Positions 43,853-52,900 of a stretch of DNA of 64,000 bases are shown piece by piece. Below the pieces are notes generated by a model. The model saw only the letters and a program-made list of their open reading frames with translations, had not been told where the DNA came from and made no database searches. Source of the stretch: Halosimplex aquaticum (GTDB lineage: Archaea > Halobacteriota > Halobacteria > Halobacteriales > Haloarculaceae); NCBI RefSeq assembly GCF_028747785.1, contig NZ_CP118158.1, positions 2,604,001 through 2,668,000 on the forward strand. The letters run 5' to 3'. A program made the position numbers and the translations under genes. Positions within the stretch are counted from its first letter, which is position 1, and every line of letters starts with the position of its first letter.

Positions 43853-45205
43853 ATGCGCTCGTACGCGACGCGGATGGCGACGCCGGCGGACCTGCCCGAC
43901 CGCGAGGAACGCGCCGCCGCGCTCGAGGCCGCCGGGTACAACCTGTTCGACCTGGACGCCGACCGGGTGTTCGTCGACCTCCTGACCGACAGCGGGACCG
44001 GGACGATGAGCGACGCCCAGTGGGCCGCGCTCCACCGCGGCGACGAGTCCTACGCGGGCAGCAGTTCGTTCCGGCGGCTCCGCGAGGCCGTCGACGACGT
44101 GATGGGCTTCGACCGGGTCGTCCCCGCCCACCAGGGCCGCGGCGCCGAGAACGTCCTCTACGGGACGCTCGTCGCCGAGGGCGACCGCGTGCTCAACAAC
44201 ACCCACTTCGACACGACGCGCGCACACGTCGCGGCCAACGGCGGCGAAGCGGTCGACTGCCCCGTTCCCGCCGCGCGCGACCCCGACGCCGACGACCCCT
44301 TCAAGGGGAACTTCGACGTGGAGGCCGGCCGCGCCCGCGTCGAAGAAGTCGGCGCCGAGAACGTCCCGGTCGTCGTGTTGACGATCACCAACAACTCCGC
44401 GGCCGGCCAGCCGGTCAGCGTCGCCAACACCCGCGAGGTGGCCGCCTTCGCCGACGATATCGACGCCACCTTCGTGATCGACGCCTGCCGCTTCGCCGAG
44501 AACGCCCACTTCGTCGCCGAGCGCGAAGCGGAGTTCGCCGACGCCTCCGCGGCCGAAGTCGCCCGCGAGCAACTGGGGTACGCCGACGCGCTCGTCATGA
44601 GCGCGAAGAAGGACGGCCTCTCGAACGTCGGCGGGTTCGTCGCCGTCGACGACGGACTCGACGACCTCCTGGAGCGGGTGAAACAGCGAACCATCCTCTA
44701 CGAGGGCTTTCCCACCTACGGCGGCCTGGCGGGGCGAGACCTGGAGGCGATGGCCGTCGGACTGCGCGAGGCGGTCGAGGACGACTACCTCGCCCACCGC
44801 GTCGAGCAGGTGGCGACGCTCGGCGCGGAACTCGCGGCCGCGGGGCTCCCTATCTACGAGCCGATCGGCGGTCACGCCGTCTACGTCGACGCCGGCGCGG
44901 CACTGGACCACATCTCGACCGCGGCGTTCCCCGGCCAGGCGCTGGCCTGTGAGTTGTACCTGGAAGGCGGCGTCCGGACGGTCGAGCTCGGGAGCTTCGC
45001 GTTCCCGGAGACCAAACGCCCGGAGTACGTTCGCCTGGCCGTCCCGCGACGCACGTACCACCGCGAGCACTTCGAACACGTCGGCGAGACCGCGACCGCG
45101 GTCGTCGAGCGGGCGGACGAACTCGCGGGGTTCGAGATCGTCGACGAACCGCCGATGAGAGAGCTGCGCCACTTCTCGGCCGATCTGCGGCCGCTGGACG
45201 CCTGA
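43853..45205 (+). CDS. tnaA: Tryptophanase (beta-eliminating, PLP)
   Basis: 450 residues. It would split tryptophan to indole, pyruvate and ammonia; tyrosine phenol-lyase is the alternative in the same family. The PLP lysine is in MSAKKDGLSNVGGF (K253), with VIDACRFAENAHF (D210, R213) and NNTHFDTTRAH. Members are about 450-470 residues. A TATA-like GAAATAAG about 28 bases upstream supports a leaderless transcript. Substrate choice (Trp against Tyr) is inferred from the overall feel of the sequence only. Confidence 0.88.
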   Translation: MRSYATRMATPADLPDREERAAALEAAGYNLFDLDADRVFVDLLTDSGTGTMSDAQWAALHRGDESYAGSSSFRRLREAVDDVMGFDRVVPAHQGRGAENVLYGTLVAEGDRVLNNTHFDTTRAHVAANGGEAVDCPVPAARDPDADDPFKGNFDVEAGRARVEEVGAENVPVVVLTITNNSAAGQPVSVANTREVAAFADDIDATFVIDACRFAENAHFVAEREAEFADASAAEVAREQLGYADALVMSAKKDGLSNVGGFVAVDDGLDDLLERVKQRTILYEGFPTYGGLAGRDLEAMAVGLREAVEDDYLAHRVEQVATLGAELAAAGLPIYEPIGGHAVYVDAGAALDHISTAAFPGQALACELYLEGGVRTVELGSFAFPETKRPEYVRLAVPRRTYHREHFEHVGETATAVVERADELAGFEIVDEPPMRELRHFSADLRPLDA

Positions 45206-45236
45206 TCCGGCCACGAACCGACCGCGACAGCGGTCG

Positions 45237-45944
45237 CTACTGCCCCGAGCGCAGTCGCGTCCCGATGCGGAGCGGGAGGTCGGCCTCGCGGACGGCGTCG
45301 ACGACCCGGTCGACGTCGTACTCGACGCGGCGGGCCTCGATCTCCTGTTCGTCGAAGTCGACCAGCGAGTAGGCGGCACGGGGGTCGCCGTCCCGGGGCT
45401 GGCCGACGGCGCCGGGGTTCATGACGAGCCCCTCGTCGAATATCTCGTGGCCCTGGACGTGGGTGTGGCCCATGACGAGCACGTCCTCGCTGCCGAGCAT
45501 GTCAGCGCTGTACTCCTCCGGATAGGTGTACCGGTCGGGGTCGTTCGGGTGGCCGTGGACGAGCCGCATCCGACCGTCGCAGACGAGTCGCTGTTCGGGG
45601 AGTTCGCCGAGCCACGCGAGTTGGTCCTCCGAGCAGGTCTCGCGGGCGTGGTCGACCGCGGTGGCGGCCATGTCGTTGAACCCGTAGGCCTGGTCGAACG
45701 CGACCGCGCGGTCGTGGTTGCCCATCACCGTCGGCACCTCGCCGTCGGGGAGCATCGCCGCGGCCTCGTCGCTCAGCTCGGTCTGGCCCTCGCCGCGGAT
45801 AGCCGCGACGCACTCGGCGTGCCACGGGTTGTACCCGACCACGTCGCCCGCGCAGACGAGTCGGTCGACCGGCGGCATGTCCTCGAGAACCGCCTCCAGC
45901 GCCGGCAGGTTCCCGTGTACGTCTGAGATGACGCCCACTTTCAT
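45237..45944 (-). CDS. Metallophosphoesterase (YfcE/calcineurin-like)
   Basis: 235 residues. Metal-binding signature: MKVGVISDVHGNLPALE (DxH), LVCAGDVVGYNP (GDxxG), VMGNHDRAV (GNHD), MRLVHGHPND and LVMGHTHVQGHE. This is the two-metal phosphodiesterase core; the physiological substrate is unknown. ATG 45944 starts the fold at once. It is 80 bases downstream of purO on the same strand and may share its transcript. Confidence 0.92.
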   Translation of the reverse strand: MKVGVISDVHGNLPALEAVLEDMPPVDRLVCAGDVVGYNPWHAECVAAIRGEGQTELSDEAAAMLPDGEVPTVMGNHDRAVAFDQAYGFNDMAATAVDHARETCSEDQLAWLGELPEQRLVCDGRMRLVHGHPNDPDRYTYPEEYSADMLGSEDVLVMGHTHVQGHEIFDEGLVMNPGAVGQPRDGDPRAAYSLVDFDEQEIEARRVEYDVDRVVDAVREADLPLRIGTRLRSGQ

Positions 45945-46024
45945 GGGGAAGGGTGCACGCGCCGCTGTCTTAGTTCCACGGCAGACGAACGTCAATCCGG
46001 TGAGAAGTCTTGGGTCGGCGGCCG

Positions 46025-46645
46025 CTACTCGTCGCCGCCGTTCACGATGGCCGTCTCGAACCCGTCGACGGCCGATCCGGAGACGCCGACGGCGCAGACC
46101 TCGTGTTCGAACTCGAGGTCGTAGGCCTCGCGGGCGGCGCCGGCGGCGTCGACGGCCGAGAAGTCGAACGCCTCGGGGCTGTCCTTCTCGTAGGTCGCCA
46201 CGAGCGTCGGCTCGGTGACTTCCTCGACGAGCAGGGCGTCGCGGCGGACGGTCCCGATCACGGCGCCGGGGCCGTCGGCGTTCGTGCTCGGGTCGGCGGG
46301 GTCGACGCCGACGACGCCGGCGACGCGGGGCGTGTCGTAGTCGTCCTTCTCGAAGTCGAGCGCGAGGAGCGGCTCGGCCAGCGCGTCCCGGGCGGGGTAC
46401 CCGAGCGAGAGCTTCTCGGCGATGGGATCGACGTGCGAGCCGTTGCCGATCACGGTGCCGCGAGCCGTCTGCTGCAGGCAGTTGTACTCGACGTAGGGGT
46501 TGTCCGTCTCGGGGGCGTCCTCGGTCGGACCGACGGTGACGGTGCCAGGCTGGCGGCCGGTCGCCTCGCGATTCGGGAACGAGCGCGAGGAGACGCGGTA
46601 GGCGCCGACCTCCGGTGCGACGACGACGAAGCGTCCGACGTACAT
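46025..46645 (-). CDS. purO: IMP cyclohydrolase PurO (archaeal)
   Basis: 206 residues, the archaeal enzyme closing the purine ring from FAICAR to IMP. It starts [26 protein letters not shown] with the conserved [26 protein letters not shown] block, matching PurO and not bacterial PurH. Length fits. No other purine gene is nearby. Confidence 0.93.
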   Translation of the reverse strand: MYVGRFVVVAPEVGAYRVSSRSFPNREATGRQPGTVTVGPTEDAPETDNPYVEYNCLQQTARGTVIGNGSHVDPIAEKLSLGYPARDALAEPLLALDFEKDDYDTPRVAGVVGVDPADPSTNADGPGAVIGTVRRDALLVEEVTEPTLVATYEKDSPEAFDFSAVDAAGAAREAYDLEFEHEVCAVGVSGSAVDGFETAIVNGGDE

Positions 46646-46791
46646 GGACGGACCTCGGCCCCAGTCTCGAAAGTAAATGTCGATCCGGCCGAGGCGCGAG
46701 GCGTCTCGGTTCGCGCTGCGCGCCGCGGATCGAGTGGCCCGAGCGAGCCGAGAGCGCGGGGGTTATGCCCCTCGCGCCCGTGGATCCGTCG

Positions 46792-47511
46792 ATGACAGCA
46801 GGCCTCGATGCGGACGTGGTCGGCGCCGACGCGGCGGCCGAGCGCCGCGACGAAGTGGTCGCCGACGTCACCGACCACGCCGGCCGGATCGCCCGCGAAC
46901 TCGCCCGCCTCCAGGGCGGCGACTACGGCCAGGAGGAGTTCGAGACCGACCGCGGGACGTGGACGCTCAAGTACGAAGCCGGCGACGTGCAGTACCTCCG
47001 ATACGAGGGGCGCGGGACCGACGTCTACGTCGTCTCGACACAGCAGCCACCCGAACCCGAGGCGCTCGCCGAGGCGATGGTCGACTACGACGCCTTCGTC
47101 GAGTCGTTCAACGAGTACGTCAGGTCGCTCGACGGCGTCCTCGACGAGGTGGCCGACGACCTCCCCGCGATCGCCTCCGTCGATTCCGTCGTCGAACAGC
47201 GCGAGCGGATCCTGTCGCGGATGCGCGACGCCTGTAATCAGATGGCCCAGCAGCTCAACCGCGTCGAGGGCAACGACTACGGCACCTTCTCCGCCCGCGT
47301 CAACAGCTCCCGCTGGGAACTCAAGTGGGAGGAGGGGCGGGCCAGCTACCTCCGCGTCGGCGGCGAGGGCGGCATCTACGTCCTCTCGCAGTACCAGCCG
47401 CCCACGCCGAAGGACCTGCGCGCCCACGTCGACGACTTCCCCGCCTTCGTCGACGCCTTCAACGAGCACGTCGAGGAGATCTCCGAGACGCTGGACACCG
47501 TGTCGCTGTAG
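46792..47511 (+). CDS. Haloarchaeal protein with internal duplication, unknown
   Basis: 239 residues in two similar halves (about 20-115 and 140-235): ARLQGGDYGQEEFETDRGTWTLKYE...DVYVVSTQQPPEPEAL and NRVEGNDYGTFSARVNSSRWELKWE...GIYVLSQYQPPTPKDL. Each is an alpha+beta unit ending in an amphipathic helix (YDAFVESFNEYV / FPAFVDAFNEHV). No enzyme motif; function unknown. ATG 46792 is preferred; 46765 is possible but coincides with a TATA-like GTTATG. Confidence 0.75.
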   Translation: MTAGLDADVVGADAAAERRDEVVADVTDHAGRIARELARLQGGDYGQEEFETDRGTWTLKYEAGDVQYLRYEGRGTDVYVVSTQQPPEPEALAEAMVDYDAFVESFNEYVRSLDGVLDEVADDLPAIASVDSVVEQRERILSRMRDACNQMAQQLNRVEGNDYGTFSARVNSSRWELKWEEGRASYLRVGGEGGIYVLSQYQPPTPKDLRAHVDDFPAFVDAFNEHVEEISETLDTVSL

Positions 47512-47546
47512 CCGGCTCGATTCCTAATTGCCGCGGTGAACGGAGC

Positions 47547-47963
47547 TCACTCCTCCAGTTCCTCGGCGAGCCAGTCGAACTGTTTTTCGAGTTCGTGGCG
47601 ACGCTGGCGTTTGATCACGGTCGAATCGAGGATCTGGCCGACGAGCGTGACGTCCAGCGCGAAGTCGGTCGTGGCGGTCACTTCGGACGCCTCCTCGCCC
47701 ACCGCCTCCACCCGGTACTCGGTGTCCATGGTCTCGAAGAAGCCGTCGGCCTGTTCGTAGGCCAGGTCGGCGTCGGCGTCGACGACGCGGAGGTCGAGCG
47801 TCACGGTGGCGAGCCCGACCTGGTTCTCCAGGTGCATCTCGTCGCCGTCGACGGTCACCTCGGTGAAGCCGGCGGCGAGCATGAACCGCTCCAGGTCGCC
47901 CATGGCCGCGCGCACTCGCTCGGGCGGGGCGTCGACGCGTCGCGAGACCGTGACCGACTGCAT
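47547..47963 (-). CDS. SRPBCC-fold (START-like) protein
   Basis: 138 residues. It begins MQSVTVSRRVDAPPERVRAAMGDLERFMLAAGF, the usual SRPBCC opening strand and helix, followed by a long beta run and a C-terminal helix (LEKQFDWLAEELEE). Members bind hydrophobic ligands in a helix-grip cavity. Ligand unknown. It is tail-to-tail with the duplicated protein. Confidence 0.75.
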   Translation of the reverse strand: MQSVTVSRRVDAPPERVRAAMGDLERFMLAAGFTEVTVDGDEMHLENQVGLATVTLDLRVVDADADLAYEQADGFFETMDTEYRVEAVGEEASEVTATTDFALDVTLVGQILDSTVIKRQRRHELEKQFDWLAEELEE

Positions 47964-48117
47964 GCCCGCCACGACACGCTCCAGCCCCGTCAGTGTCACG
48001 CCGTATCGATTCGGTCGCGGCCCTCGCGGGGCCCTCCCGCGGTGCGTTCGGAACTCCGGGAATCGACCCGAACGTCTTCGGCGCAACGCGCTCGCCCGGC
48101 GACTCCCAAGTCGGGGT

Positions 48118-48363
48118 ATGGCCGCCGACGAATCCACGGAGGCGACGCGAACGCTCGACGCGCGGGAGATCGACGGCGAACCCTTCGGCGACATCACGAG
48201 CGCGCTCGGCGATCTCCCGGAGGACGGCACGCTCCGCCTGATAAACAGCTTCGAACCGGAACCGCTCTACGGCGTGCTCGCCGAGCGCGGGTTCACTCAC
48301 GAGACCGAACAGGTGGCGGACGACGAGTGGCACGTCTACATCCGACACGCCGACGGAGAGTGA
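48118..48363 (+). CDS. DUF2249-family protein
   Basis: 81 residues: LDAREIDGEPFGDITSALGDLPEDGTLRLINSFEPEPLYGVLAERGFTHE matches the TusA-like DUF2249 fold (fold by pattern; the TusA cysteine is absent). These occur beside denitrification and sulfur genes in haloarchaea; no such genes are here. Start ATG 48118. Confidence 0.8.
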   Translation: MAADESTEATRTLDAREIDGEPFGDITSALGDLPEDGTLRLINSFEPEPLYGVLAERGFTHETEQVADDEWHVYIRHADGE

Positions 48364-48482
48364 CCGGAGCGACCGCGTTCTCGGGCGGTTGCGGCGTCCC
48401 GCGGAACGGCGACTCCGTCGCTCAGCGGGGTCCCGAACCCGTTCGGGACGGGACATAGCCGCACGGGAGACCAAGCGGGGGT

Positions 48483-49142
48483 ATGGTCAGCGTTCCATCG
48501 CCGTTCGGCCCGGACGAGGACACCTTCGACGCCTACGACGAGTTCGTGCCGGAACACGTCCCGGTCCCGGGCGAGTTCCTCGATGGACACCGGGTGCTCG
48601 ACGGCCGTCGTCACCTCGCAGTCCACCGGTTGGCGCGCGAACTGTTCGAGGAGCGGGCGGTCTACGACATGACGTTCGGGTACAACCTCGCCCGGCTGAA
48701 CGGCGACACCCGACATCCCAATGCCGGATATCGGTACGCGGTCGAGGACCCCGACAGCGTCGCCAAGGCGGACGGCACGGACGGCCTACCAGCGGGCGCC
48801 GACGACCTGCCGGAGATGCCCGACGACGCCCGCGTCCTGCGCGCGGAGTTCACGCCGACGACCGCCTTCTGCCCGCAGAGCGACACGCTCACGAAGGGGT
48901 CGTTCCGCGCGTGGAACGGCCTCGCCGGCCGCCACGAGTTCGACCTCGTGCGGGTCCGCGTGGCGCAGATGCACCAGCGGTCGGCGCCCATCAACGCCGC
49001 GCTGCGGGAGATGGAGGCGACGTACGTCGAGACCGGCGAGATGCCAGAACCGAGCGACGGAGCGAATTCGGGCCTCGACACGGAGATAGACGACGGCGTC
49101 CCCGGCGGTCCCGAGCCGGACAGATCGCAGACACCGTTCTGA
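48483..49142 (+). CDS. Haloarchaeal protein, unknown
   Basis: 219 residues, soluble. Features seen: a proline-rich start; a mid-protein FCPQSDTLTKGSFRAWNGL, whose Cys, Ser and Lys could be functional; then MHQRSAPINAALREME and an acidic tail. I do not recognise a family. It is 119 bases after the DUF2249 gene and 72 before the MFS gene, all on the plus strand. Confidence 0.7.
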   Translation: MVSVPSPFGPDEDTFDAYDEFVPEHVPVPGEFLDGHRVLDGRRHLAVHRLARELFEERAVYDMTFGYNLARLNGDTRHPNAGYRYAVEDPDSVAKADGTDGLPAGADDLPEMPDDARVLRAEFTPTTAFCPQSDTLTKGSFRAWNGLAGRHEFDLVRVRVAQMHQRSAPINAALREMEATYVETGEMPEPSDGANSGLDTEIDDGVPGGPEPDRSQTPF

Positions 49143-49214
49143 GACGGGGCGGCGGGGTCGACGGCGGCGCGCATCCGACACACCGATAGTGCTCTCGTCC
49201 CACGTCCCGGGTGA

Positions 49215-50411
49215 ATGACGAAGTCGCGCGACCGCTGGTCGCTGGCGGCGATGGTCTTCGCCGTGTTGCTGGCGCAGGTGCTCCTCTACCCCGGCGTCGA
49301 CCGCCTGGTCGGCGCGCTCGGCGCGACGACGGACCTCGACGCCAGCATGTGGTTCCTCGCCGCGGAGTTCGCCGCGTTCGTCGCCTTCGCCGGCGTCTGG
49401 GGCGCCGCGAGCGATCGCGCCGGCCGGCGGACCCCCTTCATCGCGGCCGGCGCGTTCGGGGGGAGCGTCGGCTACCTCGCGCTCGCACTCGTCCCCGGGC
49501 TCGCCTCCCTCTCGTTCGGCGCCGTGCTCGCGCTGCGCGCCCTTCAGGGCGCGGCGACCATCGGCGCCTTCTCGCTCGCGATGACGATGCTGATGGACCT
49601 AGAGGGCGGTCACGGCCGGAACATGGCCGCCGCGGGCGCCGCCATCGGCGGCGGGACGGCGATGGGTGCGCCGCTCGGCGGTCAGCTCTACGAAGTGGGC
49701 GCGTTCGTCCCACTCTATCTGGCGAGCGCACTGCTCGCCGCCGTGGGCCTGCTCGCGCTGGCGGTCGACGACCGCGCGCCCTCCGGCGACCGGGACTCGC
49801 TCGCCCGCGCGATGGCCGGACTGCGGCGAACGCCGACGCTGTTCGTCCCCTACGCGTTCGGCTTCCTCGACCGGCTAACCGCCGGCTTCTTCGCGCTCGT
49901 CGGCACGCTGTACTTCCGGTCGGCGGCCGGGTTCGGACTCGACCCGGGCGCGACCGGCCTGATGCTCGCGCTCTTTTTCGCCCCGTTCGCGCTCCTGCAG
50001 TACCCGATGGGGATCCTCTCGGACCGGATCGGCCGCACCGTTCCCATCGTCGCCGGGTCGGCGTGTTACGGCCTCGTCGTCATCGCGATCGGACGCGCGC
50101 CGACGGCGGTACTGGCAGGCGCTGGAATGCTGGCGGTCGGTGTCCTCGGCGCGCTGATGTCGCCGGCGACGATGGCGCTCGTGACGGATCTCGCGAGCGA
50201 GCGCGAGCGCGGCGTGGCGATGGCCGGCTTCAACGTCTTCGGCAGCCTGGGCTTTCTGGCCGGCGTCGTCGTCGGCGGTAGCGTCGCGAGCGCCTACGAC
50301 TACCCCACCGCCTTCCTCGTCGCGGGCGGCCTGGAGATCGTCGTCGCGCTCGTGACCCTGCCCGTCTTCCTGCGGCTGAACGTCGGCCGAACGGCGACGT
50401 TCGCGGACTGA
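49215..50411 (+). CDS. Major facilitator superfamily transporter
   Basis: 398 residues, 12 membrane spans. MFS motif A-like loop between spans 2 and 3 (GVWGAASDRAGRRTPFIAAG) and its repeat in the second half (GILSDRIGRTVPIVAG). The pattern fits drug/metabolite exporters. Substrate unknown. The downstream region carries a hairpin followed by a T-run, then the hairpin array and tRNA-Ser. Confidence 0.88.
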   Translation: MTKSRDRWSLAAMVFAVLLAQVLLYPGVDRLVGALGATTDLDASMWFLAAEFAAFVAFAGVWGAASDRAGRRTPFIAAGAFGGSVGYLALALVPGLASLSFGAVLALRALQGAATIGAFSLAMTMLMDLEGGHGRNMAAAGAAIGGGTAMGAPLGGQLYEVGAFVPLYLASALLAAVGLLALAVDDRAPSGDRDSLARAMAGLRRTPTLFVPYAFGFLDRLTAGFFALVGTLYFRSAAGFGLDPGATGLMLALFFAPFALLQYPMGILSDRIGRTVPIVAGSACYGLVVIAIGRAPTAVLAGAGMLAVGVLGALMSPATMALVTDLASERERGVAMAGFNVFGSLGFLAGVVVGGSVASAYDYPTAFLVAGGLEIVVALVTLPVFLRLNVGRTATFAD

Positions 50412-50477
50412 GTACGTCGTCGGGTGATAGTTGCGGGCATGGAGGGCGAGAAGGCGGGGCGGGGCGGAACTAGCGTA

Positions 50478-50683
50478 CCGCGCGAGCGGAGCGAGCGCGG
50501 TTTCCACCGAGCGCGCCTGCGGCGCGCTCGGCCTTTTTGCCCCATCTTTTTGCCGGTCGGGTTCCCGCAGCGAGCCTCCGGCTCGCGAGGAAACCCGTCC
50601 GGCAAAAAGGTGGTACGCCAGGACTGGAAGTGAGCGACCGCTTCGCGGTCGCGAACGCCGAGAGACGCGAAGCGTCTCTCGGG
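50478..50683. repeat. Array of five consecutive inverted repeats
   Basis: Within the 427-base gap 50412-50838: CCGCGC/GCGCGG (50478-50500); the 11-bp stem at 50507-50531; a long imperfect palindrome 50546-50609 with outer arms CTTTTTGCCGG/CCGGCAAAAAG; GCGACCGC/GCGGTCGC around TTC (50634-50652); and CCGAGAGACGC/GCGTCTCTCGG around GAA (50658-50682). Nothing protein-like is present. The stretch could be a mobile-element remnant or a structured RNA. Confidence 0.7.
50507..50538 (+). terminator. Terminator-like hairpin after the MFS gene
   Basis: CCGAGCGCGCC / GGCGCGCTCGG, perfect 11 bp around TGC, is followed by CCTTTTTG. Archaea terminate mainly at T-runs, and the run here fits, so this may end the MFS transcript. 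Confidence 0.5.
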
Positions 50684-50769
50684 ATTTGAACCGGAGGAAG
50701 ACGTTCCGGGCGTGCGGCCTCGCTTCACTCGGCCGTTCCGGGGCTGCGACTTCCAGGGGTTCAAATCCC
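50616..50769. repeat. tRNA-Ser fragments beside the gene
   Basis: CGCCAGGACTGG at 50616-50627 repeats the 3' end of the tRNA gene (50839-50850). GGGATTTGAACC at 50681-50692 repeats its T-arm (the same bases lie at 50849-50860), and GGTTCAAATCCC at 50758-50769 is the same T-arm in reverse orientation. They are too broken to be a second tRNA. Confidence 0.6.
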
Positions 50770-50838
50770 AGTCGAAGCGGTTCGACGCTCACGATGGCGA
50801 GCACAGGAGGTGCTCGCCGGAGTTGTTCGCGTCAGAAG

Positions 50839-50919
50839 CGCCAGGACTGGGATTTGAACCCAGAATCCCAAAGGGAACACGCTTTCCAGGCGTGCGCCTT
50901 ACCGTTCGGCCATCCTGGC
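50839..50919 (-). tRNA. tRNA-Ser (anticodon GGA)
   Basis: Read on the minus strand: acceptor GCCAGGA pairs with TCCTGGC and the discriminator is G, as for serine. The anticodon arm is CACGC-CTGGAAA-GCGTG, giving GGA (reads UCC/UCU). A long variable arm (TCCC TTT GGGA) and T-arm CTGGG-TTCAAAT-CCCAG follow. CCA is not encoded. 81 bases, no intron. Confidence 0.95.
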
Positions 50920-50984
50920 TCAGTTGGAGATACCGCAGTCGGTCGGTTAAGGGCTTTCGTTCTCCGTCGGCGATCGGCCGCCGC

Positions 50985-51260
50985 TCACTCGCCCTCGTCG
51001 GGCGCCGGCAATCGGTCCTGAGTGACGTGGGACAGTCCCGCCGCGCCGACGGCGACCGCCAGCGCGACGAGGAACTTCACGGTGAACCCGACCCTCAGGT
51101 CCGCGACGAGTTCGTACCCCTGGACGAGCACGAGGAAAGAGAGCCCGCCGACGAGGCCCCACAGCAGGCTGGACTTGGCCTGCGGCGAGAGGGCGGGCTC
51201 AGCGTCGGTCGAGCGTCGGCGTGGCTCCTCGTCGCCGCTCGGTGACTCGTCGCCGGCCAT
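50985..51260 (-). CDS. Small membrane protein, two spans
   Basis: 91 residues: an acidic, Ser/Arg-rich cytoplasmic start, then SSLLWGLVGGLSFLVLVQGYELVA and TVKFLVALAVAVGAAGLSHV. Its ATG overlaps the last base of the RidA stop codon, so the two are translated from one transcript. Function unknown. Confidence 0.75.
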   Translation of the reverse strand: MAGDESPSGDEEPRRRSTDAEPALSPQAKSSLLWGLVGGLSFLVLVQGYELVADLRVGFTVKFLVALAVAVGAAGLSHVTQDRLPAPDEGE

Positions 51261-51637
51261 CACTTCGTCGCGATGGCCTCAATCTCGACGCCGACGCCCT
51301 TGGGGAGTTCGTCGACGCCGACGGCGCTGCGGGCCGGCGGCTCGTCGTCGAAGAACGACTCGTAGGTGTCGTTCATCTCCTCGAAGTCGTCGATGTCGTC
51401 GAGGAAAACCGTGACCTTCAGCACGTCGCCCATGCTCGCGCCGGCCTCCTCCAGAATGGCGCGGACGTTCTCCAGGGACTGCTGGGTCTGGACGTCGATG
51501 TCGGCGTCGTCGAGGAGTTCGCCGTCGGGCGTCAGCGGGATCTGTCCCGCCGTGAACACGAGGTCGTCGGTCTCGGTGGCCTGGCTGTACGCGCCCACCG
51601 CGGCGGGCGCCGCGTCGGTGTCGACGATGCGTTTCAT
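51260..51637 (-). CDS. RidA family reactive enamine/imine deaminase
   Basis: 125 residues. MKRIVDTDAAPAAVGAYSQATETDDLVFTAGQIPLTPDGEL and the C-terminal RSAVGVDELPKGVGVEIEAIA (with the catalytic Arg in PARSAVGV) are classic. It hydrolyses reactive 2-aminoacrylate-type intermediates made by PLP enzymes. It is translationally coupled to a small membrane protein. Confidence 0.95.
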   Translation of the reverse strand: MKRIVDTDAAPAAVGAYSQATETDDLVFTAGQIPLTPDGELLDDADIDVQTQQSLENVRAILEEAGASMGDVLKVTVFLDDIDDFEEMNDTYESFFDDEPPARSAVGVDELPKGVGVEIEAIATK

Positions 51638-51715
51638 ACTCGGAGGAGCGGCCGCGACCGGCTTAAAATCCCGTGGGGCGGCCGCCGGTACAGGCGCCAG
51701 CGCGGGCGCGTCGGC

Positions 51716-52243
51716 TCACCCCGGAAAGTAGTAGAACACCATCGCGATAAACAGGGGGACGGTGGTGACGGCGGCGTACCAGACGGCGCCGGCGAAGAGG
51801 AGGAGTCGAGTGGCGACTGCGTCTTCGAGCCACTCGTAGCCGGCGAACGGGAGGGCGAACGCCGCTGTCGCCCAGCACGCCAGGGCGATCGCCGGGCCGG
51901 TGAAGACGACGATCGAGGCGACGGCGTCGTCCGTCGGCGCGTTCGTCAGCGTCACGAACAGGGCGGAGACGTGGACCGTCGCCAGCGCCACGAACCCGAG
52001 GGCGTAGTTGGCCGCCCAGTGACCCGTCGGTCCGACCTCGAAGAGTTCCCGGACGCGACCGGAGAGGAGGAAGGGGAGCCACAGCGCGGCCAGACCGAGC
52101 CCCGCGGCGCCGAACACCGCGAGGAGGAAGGTGAAGCCGTAGATTGTCTCGATCGCGCCGCTGACGACGGACTGCGCTGGAGGGAGGAGGGCGGCGACCA
52201 TGCGGAGCGATCGAACGACGCCGGAAAGTAGCTTGTCACTCAC
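51716..52243 (-). CDS. Membrane protein, four spans, unknown
   Basis: 175 residues from GTG 52243 (VSDKLLSGVVRSLR...); ATG 52201 gives 161. Spans: TIYGFTFLLAVFGAAGLGLAAL, ALGFVALATVHVSALFVTL, IVVFTGPAIALACWATAAF and LLLFAGAVWYAAVTTVPLFI. Not assigned to a family. It is 30 bases downstream of the DUF2243 gene and probably co-transcribed with it. Confidence 0.7.
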   Translation of the reverse strand: MSDKLLSGVVRSLRMVAALLPPAQSVVSGAIETIYGFTFLLAVFGAAGLGLAALWLPFLLSGRVRELFEVGPTGHWAANYALGFVALATVHVSALFVTLTNAPTDDAVASIVVFTGPAIALACWATAAFALPFAGYEWLEDAVATRLLLFAGAVWYAAVTTVPLFIAMVFYYFPG

Positions 52244-52272
52244 ACGTTTCCCGTGGACGGGCGCCGCGGTCG

Positions 52273-52791
52273 CTACGCTGGCGCTGTGTCGCGCGACGGC
52301 GCGGCCGCGCGGCGGACGACGGCGTACCCGCCGAGGACGAACAGGGCGCCCCACGCGAGGTACGCCAGGTCCCAGAGAACGACGGGGCCGGGACCGGCGG
52401 GGTAGACGTGGTGGATCGCGAGTACGTGGTGGTCGACGACGCCCTCGACCAGGTTGAACGCGCCCCAGCCGAGGAGCGTCGCGCCGAACAGCACCCGCCC
52501 GGACGGCGGAACGGCCGGGTCGCGCCACGCCCGCCAGAGGAGCACGACGCCGGCGATGGTGAAGAGGTACGTCGCGACGTGAAAGAGGCCGTCCGCGAGC
52601 ACGTTCAGCGGCAGGTCGCGGGCGACGCTCGGGTCGGGATGGGACGACAGCATGTGGTGCCACTGGAGGACCTGGTGGAACACGATGCCGTCGAAGAAGC
52701 CGCCGACGCCGACCCCGAGGACGACGCCGGCCCGGACGAGCGGCGCGATATCGGGCGGGACGCCGAGCCAGCTACCCGATCGGTCGGACAT
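52273..52791 (-). CDS. DUF2243 membrane protein
   Basis: 172 residues, four or five spans. GFFDGIVFHQVLQWHHMLS and FNLVEGVVDHHVLAIHHVYP hold the conserved histidines of the family, which may bind metal or heme (not known). ATG 52791 is chosen because the upstream in-frame extension to 52869 has no family similarity. Confidence 0.85.
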   Translation of the reverse strand: MSDRSGSWLGVPPDIAPLVRAGVVLGVGVGGFFDGIVFHQVLQWHHMLSSHPDPSVARDLPLNVLADGLFHVATYLFTIAGVVLLWRAWRDPAVPPSGRVLFGATLLGWGAFNLVEGVVDHHVLAIHHVYPAGPGPVVLWDLAYLAWGALFVLGGYAVVRRAAAPSRDTAPA

Positions 52792-52900
52792 GGGCCGGGT
52801 ACGGGGACGGCGCGGAAAAGCGCCCGGCCGGCGACAGAAACCCGTCGCCGGCGTCCGAAACCGGGTCACCAGCGTTCGAGATCCGACGTGCGGGCGGCGC

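Noticed and set aside
50616..50769. A second tRNA gene
   Set aside because: Only acceptor and T-arm pieces; no anticodon arm and no consistent cloverleaf.
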